A DNA stretch of 64,000 bases, taken from NCBI RefSeq assembly GCF_017591425.1, contig NW_024466512.1:13085001-13149000 (forward strand), written 5' to 3'. The position numbers and the translations under genes were made by a program. Position 1 is the first letter of the stretch, and each line of letters starts with the position of its first letter. The notes below the pieces were generated by a model that was given only the letters and a program-made list of their open reading frames with translations, did no database searches and had not been told where the DNA came from. Shown piece by piece: positions 1-12,139 of this stretch. Source of the stretch: Ochotona curzoniae (taxonomy: Eukaryota > Chordata > Mammalia > Lagomorpha > Ochotonidae).

Positions 1-30
1 TTTAGGAAAGACTGGGGGCGGGGTGAATGC

Positions 31-51
31 AAAAAAAAAAAAAAAAAAAAA
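31..51. repeat. Poly-A tract
   Basis: Run of 21 A. No SINE body is recognised directly 5' of it, so its origin is unclear; the window starts only 30 bp earlier. Confidence 0.9.
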
Positions 52-2745
52 CCCTACCATAAGGATGCGAAAAAGAAATGTTTTCAAGAACGTATATTTG
101 CTATGAGAGTCTGTAATTACCAACTCTGCTCTCTAAGTCGAACTGCATTCGATCTAATTAGTTAGCTTAGATCTCACCTTCATGCTGAACTTTCAACTCT
201 CTGAAGCCAATTAAAAACTATTTAAATGAATATTAAAAGGATCCCTGTGATCATTTTTGACATGAGAGAAAACATGCTTTTCAGTGAAAAAAAAAAGGGG
301 GGGGGTCTGTTACACAGCATGCATGCATTCCACAAAATACTTGAGAGTTCTGCATTTGATGGGTCTAACTGTCCCGTTCCCCAGGCTGTGGCATCTGTCC
401 ACCCAGGCCAAACTGCCACCAAAGAACCTTCTGCTCTCTCCCTTGCTACAAGAAACGGCTTTTCTTCTCCGGCTTTTCAACTCTCACGAACTTGTTGAGA
501 TTTGCGGTGTGGGACTACTTCCCACTTTCATTTGGATACGCTTCAATTGAGCACCCATGGGGATAGATCAATACAAGATGGAATTGGGGGTAAAAAATTT
601 TTTTTTCTAGAGCTCTCCAATTTGATAAGCCCAAGCACACGCACACACACTCCAGGTAAGGCCAGGGCTCAAAATAGCTTTCTGAGAATTAGTAAATTAT
701 TTCTGTTAGCTTATGAAATTAAATGTTCCCAAGCAAAGCCGTTACAATTAACATCACTAAATGTGTTAGGTTATACTGAAGAAATCTTCACAGTGTAATT
801 ATATCAATGAGTCATTTAACTCACATATATTAATTCAATTTATCTTCATTTTGAACTGGATGGACTGTTGGACTGTCATCATTAGAAATGACAAAACTCC
901 ACACTGGGGGGATCAGAGCCTTGGCAATGCTCTGACTTCTCCCAAGACCACACACCACTGCCTCTTGTAAAGGCGCCTGCAATTCAGCAAAGATGTGCAA
1001 TCTGCCAAGGACCACTGAGGGCACAAAGGAGGACCAGCCCAAGTCTCCAGAACCCCTGAAACCATATCCATAAAAAATTTTTAAAAAGATAAATTCCTGC
1101 ATAGAAAGCATAGTCCTAATTTGTTCAAAGATGATTATCGGCAGTTTGTATTAAAGAAAAACCACCCAAGCATTCCTTGGGAAACACTACGAAACAATTG
1201 CCGTTTCCCCCCCAACCGTGCATCCCATCCGTAAGCATTTCTGATTAAACAAAAACAAAGATGCCAGAACAAACACATTAACCCGGAGCGCTTGGCTAGG
1301 GACACTGGCGATAAATAAGACATTACTGGGCAAAGCCATCCCAGGACTACTGGTCAGGATTTCCTCTGAAAACTCACAGGATTAAAGAGGGCATTATTGG
1401 GATTTGAACAATCCCGAGACCACAGTCGACCTGTAACGACTTCTGGTTCAACACTCTGATGGCCGTCTTGGGTTTTGAAATGTGGGGCATTCAAAGCTAA
1501 GCGACTGGCTTTGCGTTTGACTTTTCAAAGGTTGATGCTAAAACTTCGTCATCTGAAAACTCCTGACTCAGGGCTAGCCACCCAACTGTCAGCCAACAAG
1601 CAGGGAAATCTTCCCACTGATGAGCCTGCCAAGTCGGTGGTCATCTCTAATGGTGAACAAACCGGATGGTGGGGACCAATGAGCAAGGAATTGCATTTTC
1701 ACATCTTTACATGCTGGTGGGAAAGAATGAGAAGCCGCGCAAATCTCTGGGTCTGCAAGTATGAGCAAAAGCTCAGAAAGACGAGGGCCACAACTTCCAG
1801 CGGGTCAAATGGCTATTCTGAGATACACCTCTTTCCTGGTGGGGGCAGCCCCCTAAGGGGGAGCCTCCAGAGCTGCCCACGCCCCCAGCCCAGGCTCTCC
1901 TGGCTAGTGAGGACCACCCCCTTGTAACATCCAGGACAGCTGTCTTCATAGCCACACACCAATTAAAGAAGTGCAGCAGAGAGAAATATCAAATGAGGAC
2001 ATCCTGTTGCTTTCAGCAGGCAGAAGTTTGCTTGCAATGAAAATATTTCAGACAATGTGGTGAGGAGGATTCCAGGACCAGGCCGCCGTGTCACATCAGG
2101 TACCACTCCTTCCGCGAGGCACTGCAGGGCACACACCCAGGAGCTCCCCACCTCGACCAGGCAGCTTTGAGCGGCCAGTGTCTGGGCTGAGTGTTGGGTT
2201 GCAGAACCGAGAGACTCCTGTCACTCCTGCAGCTGTGGCAACAGGACAATAAGGGAATGTGTTTTTCAGTTAGCGGACGAATGGGCTGGAAGGGGAGGGA
2301 AACAAGTCACTTTATAAACGGCGACAGCGGCGGGCAGAAACTCACCAGAAAAGCTTCAGAAGGCAGAAGCTTCGGCCTTCAAACTCATCTTTCCTTTTGG
2401 AAGGCATAAAGATTCTGAGTATAGACACTGGCCAAACTCACCTCCTCCCCCTTTAACGCCTCCATGGCTTAGGCTGAGTTAGTGCTTGCCCCCGGAGACA
2501 GACAATGTGCTGCTGTGACCAGCACTGGGGGGGAAGGGGAGTGAGGCGAGAAGGTGCAGGATCCTGTTCTAAAGTTCCTCAGTTCCACTGGCAAGCACAT
2601 GGGCCTCGCTTGGACTTTGAACTTAAGCTTTTTTGAAAAGTACCAGGGAAAGTCCCACTAATCCAAGGCGTGGATTGGCACTCCCCTGAACCAGCACAGA
2701 GGCTTGTCTTGCCCTCTGCAACATGTGTGTTCTGAGACATTAGGT
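52..2745. other. Unique intron 4 sequence
   Basis: No repeat or exon was recognised apart from an A10 G9 junction at 287-305 and a short CA-like stretch near 635-650. The 150-codon frame at 1475-1927 has no recognisable domain and is treated as chance. Confidence 0.5.
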
Positions 2746-2769
2746 ACACACACACACACACACACACAC
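2746..2769. repeat. (CA)12 microsatellite
   Basis: Perfect 24-bp AC dinucleotide run. Confidence 0.95.
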
Positions 2770-2893
2770 CCAAGCCCCAGGTTGCTGCAGGGAACTATGG
2801 GGAGAAGTTAGAGGAAGGGATGAGTCACAAGTTGGAGTGTGGTTTCACCCCTACCCCAGGACACATGCTGAACTGCCCAGAGAAGATGGAGAG

Positions 2894-2894
<1 letters not shown>

Positions 2895-2924
<30 letters not shown>
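2895..2924. repeat. (GT)n microsatellite
   Basis: About 15 GT units, perfect. Lies 125 bp from a CA tract of opposite phase, so the two could pair. Confidence 0.95.
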
Positions 2925-2927
<3 letters not shown>

Positions 2928-3344
2928 TATGGAAACACACACGCATGCGTATGCAGTGTTCAAATCTGTCTGGCTCTTACAATGCAAAGTCAGCCTTCAG
3001 AGACAAGGCAACCTCTGCCACTTTCCTAAGCGTCTTATAAACACACCCAGAGGCTAACACACAATGGGCACATCCAGCAAGCAATAAAGTAAAACTGAAT
3101 TATGCCATGCGTCTACCATGGCAACGCCCGTGGGCTGTCTCGGGGAGGGCCCGGCCAGTGTTCCTGCCCCGGTGTACAGTGGGGAGGCCCTGACATCCTG
3201 CACAGACGGAAAGCATGTTGCAATCATCTGAAACTGGTTTTGCATGCAACCAAGCATCCTCTCGCAGTCTGAACTGCGGCGTGCCTTGTTCCAAACCATC
3301 TTGCTGTCTAGCGCCTCTCTGTAAAGAAGTTCAGCCATGGCTGT

Positions 3345-3470
3345 TTCTCATCCAACAATGCCTCATAGGATGAAGACAGCCCCATTTTACAGAGAGAAAA
3401 ACAAACAAGCTTCAGGGTCCCGAAGAAACTGATGCAGGATTGGCTGGTTTGCAATTTTAGCCAAGGAGAA
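3345..3470 (-). mobile_element. MIR fragment, minus strand
   Basis: CCCCATTTTACAGAGAGAAA and following sequence match the antisense MIR core, with flanking sequence in the expected order. Strongly decayed. Confidence 0.5.
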
Positions 3471-3561
3471 AGAGGAGGAGGGAGGGGAAGAAGCAATTAT
3501 TGTTGCTGCTGTTAGGATCGCGGTAGAACCTTCTCCGCATCCTTATTGCAATTCATCAGAA

Positions 3562-4351
3562 GGTTCATTCACAAATTCACCAAGCACTGGGTCAGTGCCT
3601 GCTTTGTGCTGGCACTGCTCTATGAGCCAGGTGCCCTGTCCACAGGTAAGCCCTAACCCAGGACTGACAGCTCCCACATGTACCCCCGGACACCTGCATG
3701 GCAGAATTTATTCACAGTCAGTGGATCTCAAACCAGTTCAATGCCTATCCAGCCTGATTCCTGTCCAATTCCTAGCCATCCCTCTGTCCTCCTACTGTCC
3801 TGCTGCAAAAAAAACAAAAACAAAAACAAAAACAAACAAAAAAAACCAAACCACCAAAAGCTTGCTTTGCTGAGTGTCAGAAAAGAAGCATACAATTTTA
3901 ATCCTGCCTTTAAAAAAAAAAAAAGAAAAGAAAGACTCTAACTTAGGGTTGTCAGATCACCTCCAGACAAACCACTGCCTGCACTGGAGAGCAGCACAGG
4001 GTCGGGGATGAGTGTTCGCAGCCAGAAGCCTTGCTAACTGAACCCTTTGCTGGGGCTATTCCACTTGACTTTGCCTAAGCAGCCTGTGATGGGGACAGAC
4101 AAGTGTCCAGCACCCACGGAGTACCCCACATCCCCATAGTATTCCTGGAAACTTCTCTTCTCTCACCAGGTCTTGAGCGTGGGCTTGCTAGTACATCCAT
4201 GCTGGCGCAGACACTTTGCAGCTGTATCCCAACTACCAATGAGCTAAAGCACAAAGGTTCAGGGATCCTAGAAAGAGCTGGAAGAACCCACTTTTACCTT
4301 CGCTGAAATGTTAGGGTAGCCACGTTTATGAGGAGACCAGCTTCCCTTACC

Positions 4352-4354
<3 letters not shown>
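3562..4354. other. Unique sequence with A/C-rich simple repeat
   Basis: Contains an (AAAAAC)n-like run at 3806-3850 and an A-rich run at 3912-3935. The start (3562-3640) resembles an old interspersed repeat (AAGCACTGGGTCAGTGCCTG), but I could not assign a family. Confidence 0.45.

Positions 4355-4399
<45 letters not shown>
4355..4399. repeat. (GT)22 microsatellite
   Basis: Perfect 45-bp GT run, one of the longest in the window and likely polymorphic. Confidence 0.95.
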
Positions 4400-4401
<2 letters not shown>

Positions 4402-5139
4402 TGGATGACACTGTTGTGTCATTCTAACTACAAACACACTGAGCCAATCAAGCACTGGGAGGTGTCTAAGAAATGTTGGTGGCAGAAATGTATATAGAAA
4501 AACACAACTACAGGAATAGCTTTTAGAGAAAAAGAAATCTTAAGGGGGGGGGGGGAAAGATATCTCCAAACTTTCCAAAGAAAATGTTAGAAATTCCTTA
4601 ATTCAGTTCCTAGAGCCAGCGTTCCTACCGCGACTGCTCAGACTTTAATGACCATAGTTTAAAAGGGCATCAAACTGGGTGTAATTATAAACACTAATTC
4701 ATTGTCCTCTTAAAAGACACCATAGCTTCACTAAGAAGTAGAGACCACTGGAGGCTGATTTCTCTGACAGAAAAGCTTCTTACAGAAGCCTGGCATTACC
4801 AAGGTGGCTTTCAAATGAGGCTAAGACCCATGATGTTCACGTTTTCTGCATCTGTCCCTCAAATGACGTCATCAAGTACATTTTCCAAATGTAGGCACAG
4901 CAAAGCCCTTTTCTGCGTGAAATGATTGGCTACATGTTCAAGCAGGAGTTGCTTTGCAAAACTTCAGAGATCTTGATACAAATTATGAATCCGTTAGAAT
5001 TTTAGAATTATCAGTTACAGGCAAATTAGCAAAACATACAGTCGCCACTCCCAACCCCTCATTCCCCTACCCACTCTGGCTTGTCCCCAAGGATGCCTAA
5101 CACACTGGCCTGCCTCTTCCAAGGCTCTCACTGAAACCC
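4400..5139. other. Unique AT-rich intron, nothing recognised
   Basis: G10-type run at about 4543-4554. The section 4860-5040 is AT-rich and repeat-free, and includes a cAMP-response-like TGACGTCA at 4864-4871. No exon. Confidence 0.45.
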
Positions 5140-5255
5140 AACTCCATTCCTGCCAAGTGGGTACTACTGCCCCCTTGTTGCAGAGAAGGAACACAGCAAA
5201 GTGGCCAGGACAGGGTTTGAACTCGAGTCTTCTGATACCGTCCAGGTCTTAAGGC
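5140..5255 (-). mobile_element. MIR fragment, minus strand
   Basis: Sequence through AGGGTTTGAACTCGAGTCTT is the antisense of the MIR tRNA-like B-box region, preceded by antisense core. Decayed. Confidence 0.6.
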
Positions 5256-7504
5256 TCCCTCAAGCCAGCACTACAGGACAGTGGTTCACAGTGCCAGGGC
5301 AGCAGCTCGAAAGCTGACAATACCTCCAGCCTGAGAAACACACACAGGTGGGGTGAAGTGTGTGTGTATGTACACTGTGTCGGCAGGGATTGTGGCAGTG
5401 CCCTTGTAGTAACACAGGGACAGTTGGCAGGTGCGGTGTCATGATTAGGACAGATAAACTCTCAATAGCCTATCTGCCTTCTGATTTTTAGATAAACAAA
5501 GGCTGAATGCTATCATTAAGATCAGAAGTGCCTCAGAAGGACCATATGGCAGAAGGGAAGCTAAATGAAAAGAAGCCACCAGCCGAGAAAGGGAAGAGTC
5601 TGCTGTTGCTCTGGTGGAGCAAGTGATTTTTAACAAACATGATTAACTCCAACTCTGAAAAAGGGTCCTTGTGGAAGAGTGGCTGGGGTAGCAACCACAG
5701 CCAGACTGCAGGGGGCGCTCCCGGGAGCATGCTCTCCAGGCTGACCTCACCTCGCCCAACCTCTAGGATTTGAGGGGTCCTGCACACTGAAGCCTGAAGG
5801 TCCCCAGAGTCTCACTCTCCATTTAAGAAACAATGGCATCTGTGTATCCACAACAGTTTTGGTGCAGACCCACTCCTCTCAAGGGCCCCATGGACTCCCC
5901 CAGCGACAGCCCCAGGTTGAACCACCTGTGGTTCCCTGTGTGGACATTATGTAGACCACTCTGTGGATGCCGGCCACAAAGGGAGCTAGCTGCAGGTTTG
6001 CACACAAGTCTTGCCCGTTCATCAGGGCAGCAGCAAAAGCCACCTCCCACTTCACTTCGAGCCAGGGCAGGGGCCTGGAGTGGGGCACCAGTGGTTAATG
6101 ACCACTCCCCATTATTTCTAAATCCACTTGTATGAAAATGGGAATCCTTTTGTCCCCAGAGAAGAGCCAAGAGGAAACTCGCGGTGGGAGGGAGCGCCAG
6201 TTAATACAGTGGTTAGAGGGAAAACAGGGTTCCCAAACCAAGATCAAGACAGACAGGGCCAGCCCCACACCATTCTGTGGGATCTTTATTAGAAAAATAG
6301 CATCTTTTCTTTTTCTCTACATCTTATCAGGGCTCACTGCTATGTTTCATTAAGAAACCTTATGTTTACTTCATATAACTGCTTTGACTGCCAAGGACCC
6401 CTGCCAGCAACACTTGCCCAGCGTGGGTTACTTTAAGAACTGCCACATGACCCTACAGTGTTTGCATCTCTAATTGCAAACAGTATGCCCCACGATGTCT
6501 CAACCACACGTTTCTACCATAAAGCTCAGGAAGGGTTGACCATCCCGTCATGCGTGGTGGTCAGAGGTCTGCCCAGCTATATGGAAACCACAGCATACTC
6601 CTCACAGGGATGCCCACCTACCCCTGCACTGTGCCAAGCAGGATCAGTCATGCTAAACATAGCACGTTCCATCCAACCATTCAGGCTTTGTCTGGCCCAG
6701 TGGAGATTACATAATGAGAGCTTCACTTGGGATGGGCCACACAAGTCAAAACAAACTTGCTGAACTTGACCCAGGGCACCAGCCTGATGCCTGGTTGTAC
6801 AACATGAGATTGCTAGGGGCAGACCTGAAGTCTGGGAAGAAACCTAAAACAAGCCCTGATGAACTCTTTGATCCATCCTGCTCAGGGCCCATTCAGTCAG
6901 GGCTGCCTAGAGCCCAGCTCTTAGAGACCGGTCAGCCTCCCAACCCACATCCTTTCCAAGATGTTACTATCAAAAGACTGTGTGCATATACTTTTGGGTT
7001 TGGGTTTGTAAACAGCCCAGAAAACAATGCTGTCATAGGATTCCCCCAAGCCAGGGCTCGGGGCAGGAAGAATGCAAACACAAGAGGACGGAGATTCCTG
7101 TCCGAGAGCAGGGAGTGGTCATCACTGAACCGCGTGTGAATGGAAAGTGGTGGTGGTGCTGCTTTACACACACTCAAGGCCTACAGAGTTTCCGGCAGTC
7201 TCTGTGTATGGATTCCAGCTCGCTGCTTCCCGGTTAACTTTCAGCGGAGATGATTATATTAATCCCTCCTCCTGGCCATCACAAGCCTTCCGATCATCAC
7301 ATCAACGCCCAGGGCATCCGAGGAAAATCAGGATCTCAAGTGGAAAATAAGCGAACTCCTACGGCACACACTGAATTTCACACACTCATTCAGAAAGAGC
7401 TCTAAAATTAATAGCACTTAACAGGAACAGTTCACAAAATTAAACTGCCTGCAATCCGAGGTGGCAGAGTGGAAGGAGGAGAAAAAACACACAGGGACAC
7501 ACAC
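5256..7504. other. Unique intron 4 sequence
   Basis: No repeat was assigned with confidence; 6200-6235 faintly resembles a MIR head. The 141-codon frame at 6714-7139 shows no recognisable family. The stretch 7235-7345 is repeat-free with TAATCC-type cores. Confidence 0.45.
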
Positions 7505-7595
7505 AAGAGTTAGACTCATAACTCTAGCGCTGACTGCAGAGTCCTGGAGCAATCTTCTCTCTCTGTGCCTCAGTTTCCCAGGTTTAAAGCGAGGC
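7505..7595 (+). mobile_element. MIR fragment, plus strand
   Basis: Contains the diagnostic CTCTGTGCCTCAGTTTCCCA after a diverged gene-5' part. Truncated at both ends. Confidence 0.7.
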
Positions 7596-7891
7596 TCTGA
7601 GGCGTGGGCAGGAGAGCAGGATCAGTCAGCCCCAACACCTCAAAACGCACCCCATCAACCCATCTTTGGCAACCACTGCACACAAAGCAGTTTAGCTGGG
7701 GCGTGTGAGTGGCTCCCGGGAATGCTTACTCATATTCCCAGGTCACTAAAATCTGTTGTCCTGGCCTGAGCCATTTCATGTGCCTTGCCCCAAAGCCCAG
7801 GCACAACTTACCTACAAGGTATCATTCAATTTAGCGCAATATATTTGCCATCTCTTACCCACAGGGCAGTCCTAGTTAATCTCCTTAGAGA

Positions 7892-7892
7892 A

Positions 7893-7923
<31 letters not shown>
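7892..7923. repeat. (CT)n microsatellite
   Basis: Pyrimidine dinucleotide run of about 30 bp with a TTTCTCTC end. Confidence 0.95.
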
Positions 7924-7924
<1 letters not shown>

Positions 7925-9051
7925 AATCCTGGAGACAACAAACTTTTCATAATAAATTATGATACTAATTACAAACATCAATTCCTGGAGCCCCTAGGAC
8001 CATGTGCCCTAAAAAGGTTCTGCTCTTACATGCTTTTTGACTTGATTTGACTCCCTTCTCTCTTAAGAGACTGAGATGTTGCTCTTGTACAGGATGCTTT
8101 CTGGCAGACTGGCAGGTGCCTGGGACCTCTGTGAGAGGAAGAGAAGTTGAATGAGCTTGAGGGTGGAGAAGAGGGTGGAGGGATAGGAAGAGGTGAGACC
8201 CAAAGGACCCTGGTCACCAGCAGTAAGGAGTGAAGCAGAGAAATGGGCCTAGGGGCATGTGAGCTGGCAGAAACATGACCTTGAAGTTGGATTTGCCCAG
8301 GAAACACTCCCTAACTGCAGCCATCCCAGATGGCCTCACAGGCTCATGTTCATTCACACCCAAGGGAGGGAAATCTGCAGCCTGAAGCTCTAGGGAGTTT
8401 CTCCTGGCAAAGGCCTTGGAATACACGGGACTCCCAGGGGAGGCAAATGGGCACAGAGCCCCCTCAGGACTCAAATCCTTACTTCCAGCTACAGGCCCAC
8501 TTCTGCTCATACTCTGAGTCCAGGCTGAGTCCAGGCTGAGAACAGCGCCTGGCATCAGACAGCTCAGTGCCATTTTAGGAAATGGACCCAATCTATCCCC
8601 GGGGCTACAGTTCCAGGCACTCCCGGCCCCCCACCCCCAGGGGGTTCAGAGTGTGCCAGAATCCATGTGTCCAGGAACAGGAAACAGACACCTACATGCT
8701 TGTCCTACCAAGTCAAGGTCATGCCCTTGGTATAGTGACTCAGAGTCTTCTCCCCTGAGCTCCCTGGTCCCTACAAACCCTTAGGACAAACCAGTAGTGG
8801 GAAGTCCTTAAGAAGCAGGGTCTGAAAGACCTTCCTCTGCCCCTGCTTCATCCTCCTCCTTCCAGGTTCTCATGTGTCAAGGTCATGAGATAGAAATGCC
8901 TCATCTGCCCAAGGATCTGATCCTGAGAACATGCCCCTCCAGCCAGCCACAGTGGCCAGTGAGCAATCCTGGGCTGCCACCCAGTGCTACAAAAGGTACA
9001 AACGGACTTCCAGGCCATAAAGAGCAACAGGAAGCAGATGTGCACACGTGT
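7924..9051. other. Unique intron with a small tandem repeat
   Basis: An 11-bp unit GAGTCCAGGCT occurs twice at 8516-8537. The part 8590-8640 is C-rich. Nothing else recognised. Confidence 0.45.
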
Positions 9052-9079
9052 GCACACACACACACACACACACACACAA
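9052..9079. repeat. (CA)14 microsatellite
   Basis: Perfect AC run preceded by an imperfect GTGCACACGTGTGCAC palindrome. Confidence 0.95.
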
Positions 9080-10720
9080 CTGTATGCAACACTGTGCTGG
9101 CATACCAGGGCTCACTTTGAACAGCCTTGCATGTCCCCACACTGAGGCTGGGGGACGACCCAAGGGTGTCGATCTCACTGCTGAGACACCCCCATGCTGG
9201 GCGATGCCCCACCCTGGTATCCAGATGACATCGATTAACTCCAGGCACAGCTCCATGAGGGACCTTGGCCTCCAGCTAGGAGAAGAATAACATCCAAAAA
9301 AATTGCTTGCCAACAACCCATAAATTTAAACCAGCCAGGATGGCAAGGGGAGCTGCCTGGGGGTCCTCACGGCAAGGAAGCCAAAAGCAGAAGGTTTCAA
9401 ATGGGACACAGGGAACTGCCCCTCCAGCAGGATGTTCCTACTCCAGCGAAGGCTGAACGTGGCAAGCTCCCACGAGGATTAGGGGATCATCGCCCGCTCA
9501 TGTGAGCACTTATAATCTCAAGACTTACCACAGTGGGGGCAACGGGGATCCCAGGAACAGCACAGTCAACCTGACCTCAGGGGTTCCACCCAGACCCCAG
9601 CTCCTCCCAGAGTTTCCTCAAGGACAGAGTGGCAGGGAACTACGTGCTGGGGCACTTTAAAAAGTTGATAGGAAAATAAAATTAAAAGACAACTTGATTT
9701 TTTAAATCTATGAACATGATTTTTTGTAATGCACGTTCCATCAGCCTTGAGGAGATCTTTTGCCAAGTATTTCACCCCTCCCCGCATAGAGGTAGGGGCG
9801 CCACTTCGAGAATCAGAGCCCAGTCACACAGGGTTCTAATCCCTCTATCCCGTTCCCCTGAACCTGGCCAGCTCATGCCTCGGTGATTCAGGCCATCCAA
9901 TGGCAGTTGCTGAGGCTCAGCTAAGGTCTCCTCCTCCTTTCCCTGTCAGCCACCAGCACGGGAAGGAATGTGGTAGAAGAGACCACACACCAGGCAAACA
10001 CCACATTGTGGTTGTGCTATTCACACCCACTCACACAAAAGACATACCATTAATAAGTCCAAAAAAATGTGGGTTTCCAATCAAGGCCATCTTGTGCATT
10101 GAAATCCTTCCTGTCATTGGCACCGCACATGAACACAACTTGACACGGTTTCAGGCAGAGAGGAGAGGTGGAAAACCAAGGCTGGCCAGCGTCTGTACCA
10201 CAAAGCCCACTCCCACGTCTCCTGATGGTCACTTCTACCACGTGGCCTGATTCCCTCCACCCCACCCCCTTCTCAATTTGTAGGATCGAAGTTTTGTTTT
10301 TTTGTTTTTTTGCTTTGGGTGGTAACAAGAGTCAAACTGTTTCTAATTATTCAAAAAACAAAACCACACATTAAAAAAAAATACAAAAAACAAAAATTCA
10401 TGTTGCCAACTGTGGAGAGAAAGACTCAGAAACCACAACTTCCGGTAATAAAGAATTTTTAAAAAAATTTTATCCCCCAACTGTCATGAGTTGGCAGGTC
10501 TGGACTGCATCTGTGGGGGTCTGTGCCAGGCTGCCCAGGCAGTGGCCATGAACATGGCATAGTACAGAGCATCTTCATACCTGGGAAACGTGGCCATGCT
10601 GCCTAGAAGGTATAGGGAGCCCCAGCTTTCTAACTGCAGTCACTGTCAGTAGAATCAAGGACAAATTATCCTTTAAAAAAAAAAGAGAAGGAAAAAAAAA
10701 TCCAGTGCCTAAGTGCCTGT
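9080..10720. other. Unique intron; A/T homopolymer cluster at end
   Basis: 10285-10395 is a cluster of T-rich then A-rich runs. No element body is associated with it. Elsewhere nothing recognised. Confidence 0.45.
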
Positions 10721-10840
10721 CTTTAAAATGAGGAAAATAGTTCCTATTCATTGGAGGGAATAAATGAGTCAATATGAGAAGAACTCCTAAAGCAAAAACC
10801 TGGTAGACAACAGGCGCTCAGTAAATATTACCTATTAGCT
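10721..10840 (+). mobile_element. MIR fragment, plus strand (3' half)
   Basis: TTTAAAATGAGGAAAATAG, then GGAATAAATGAGTCAATATG, then CAGGCGCTCAGTAAATATTA follow the MIR consensus order from core to 3' end. Confidence 0.8.
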
Positions 10841-12099
10841 AAGGAGCGACTTCAAATAGTCCATGGGGGAGAGGAGGCAAATGAACTAAAATCTCAGTTT
10901 ACTTTGGTACAAAAGCAAATGGTCCAAAGGCACATGCTGCTTTTTCAAGATATCTATATTCCATGGGCTTTTGGAAGATCTCATTTATATATAAACTTGA
11001 AGTCATATTAGTTTTTTCTCGGAGGGCACAACTGTAAGAATAAAAAGTTTCATCCAGGGTCTGAAGACTACTGCAGAGCCTTAATAAAGGTGGATAACAT
11101 TCATATTAAGCCCCACTGTATTCCTACCAGTGACAGGAGTCAAGTTTCCCTCCTCCCAAACCAAGAAGATGAATTCAAGAACACCAGAGTTCTCAGCTGC
11201 CATGCTTCTCCCTTGCCTTCTACCTCATTCCCATCTCCTGATAAATAAAAGTACAGTCAGGAGCTTCCAGATGTTATGATGGAAAACACAAGCTACCCAA
11301 GGCTGACTTGCCTGTGGTCAGCCAGCTTGCCAAGGAAAGCCAGGGTACAAACCTGGGGAGGGTGGTGCCCACACCCTGGGCCAGTTCATGCAACAGACCT
11401 TCCCCGCACCAAAGCCACACTTGCTTTGCCTTTGGAGTAAAATACTTCCTCCCCTCAAAAAGGTTCGAGATAATTAAGACTTTATAACTGGATTAGGAAG
11501 AGGAAATTAACAAAAGGCTCCTGCTGAGAGGACCCCTGCGCCATCCCTCCTATTCGCCATTCCTCCTATTCCGCCAGCCCTATTCTGGGTTTAGGCAGAG
11601 GGAAGAGATGCAGGGAGAAAGAGGAAGAACTTTGTCTCATTGGGACGTCAATCACAACCACACAGTAAGGGAAAGGGGTCCAGAAGAAGCCTCCAGGGTC
11701 CCACCTTTGCTTTCTGCTCGACTAGTTCAACTTGCCCAGAGGGTGGCAGTAAGGTTAACCGAAGAGGCTCATTTTTGCTAATGGAATTCTAAGCCCATCA
11801 GCTTCCAGTTTGGGAGGATGAGAGAACCTCTCACTGTGTTTTTCTAAAGCAAATATTTAGTGCTTTCATCTTTTAGTGCCCTAACATGCAATCTGTCACC
11901 CAAATACGGGGGGAGGTGGAGATAAAAAAAAAAGACAAACACCCTTCTCACATGTGTTCGTGGAAATGATATCACGTTTCCAACGTCAATAAGATAAAGT
12001 GGCAAGTGCATTGCAGCTGGAGCTGATGGTTCCAATGCCTAGAGACAGACAGGAGCAAACCCAGAGGCCCACAATTTCCATGTGTGCAGGCAGGGGCCT
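10841..12099. other. Unique intron 4 sequence
   Basis: No repeat recognised. A and T runs are modest. No exon-like frame. Confidence 0.45.
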
Positions 12100-12139
12100 G
12101 ACCATGTCCGACCATGTCCGACCATGTCCGACCATGGCC
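12100..12139. repeat. Decamer tandem repeat, four copies of GACCATGTCC
   Basis: Three identical 10-bp units and a fourth with one change (GACCATGGCC) abut without spacer. Each unit resembles a p53 half-site (RRRCWWGYYY) except for C at position 3. Confidence 0.95.

Noticed and set aside
2746..2924. CA and GT tracts giving cysteine/valine or threonine/histidine peptides
   Set aside because: Simple dinucleotide repeats; the same applies to tracts at 4355, 9052, 20864, 23054, 23949 and 26420.
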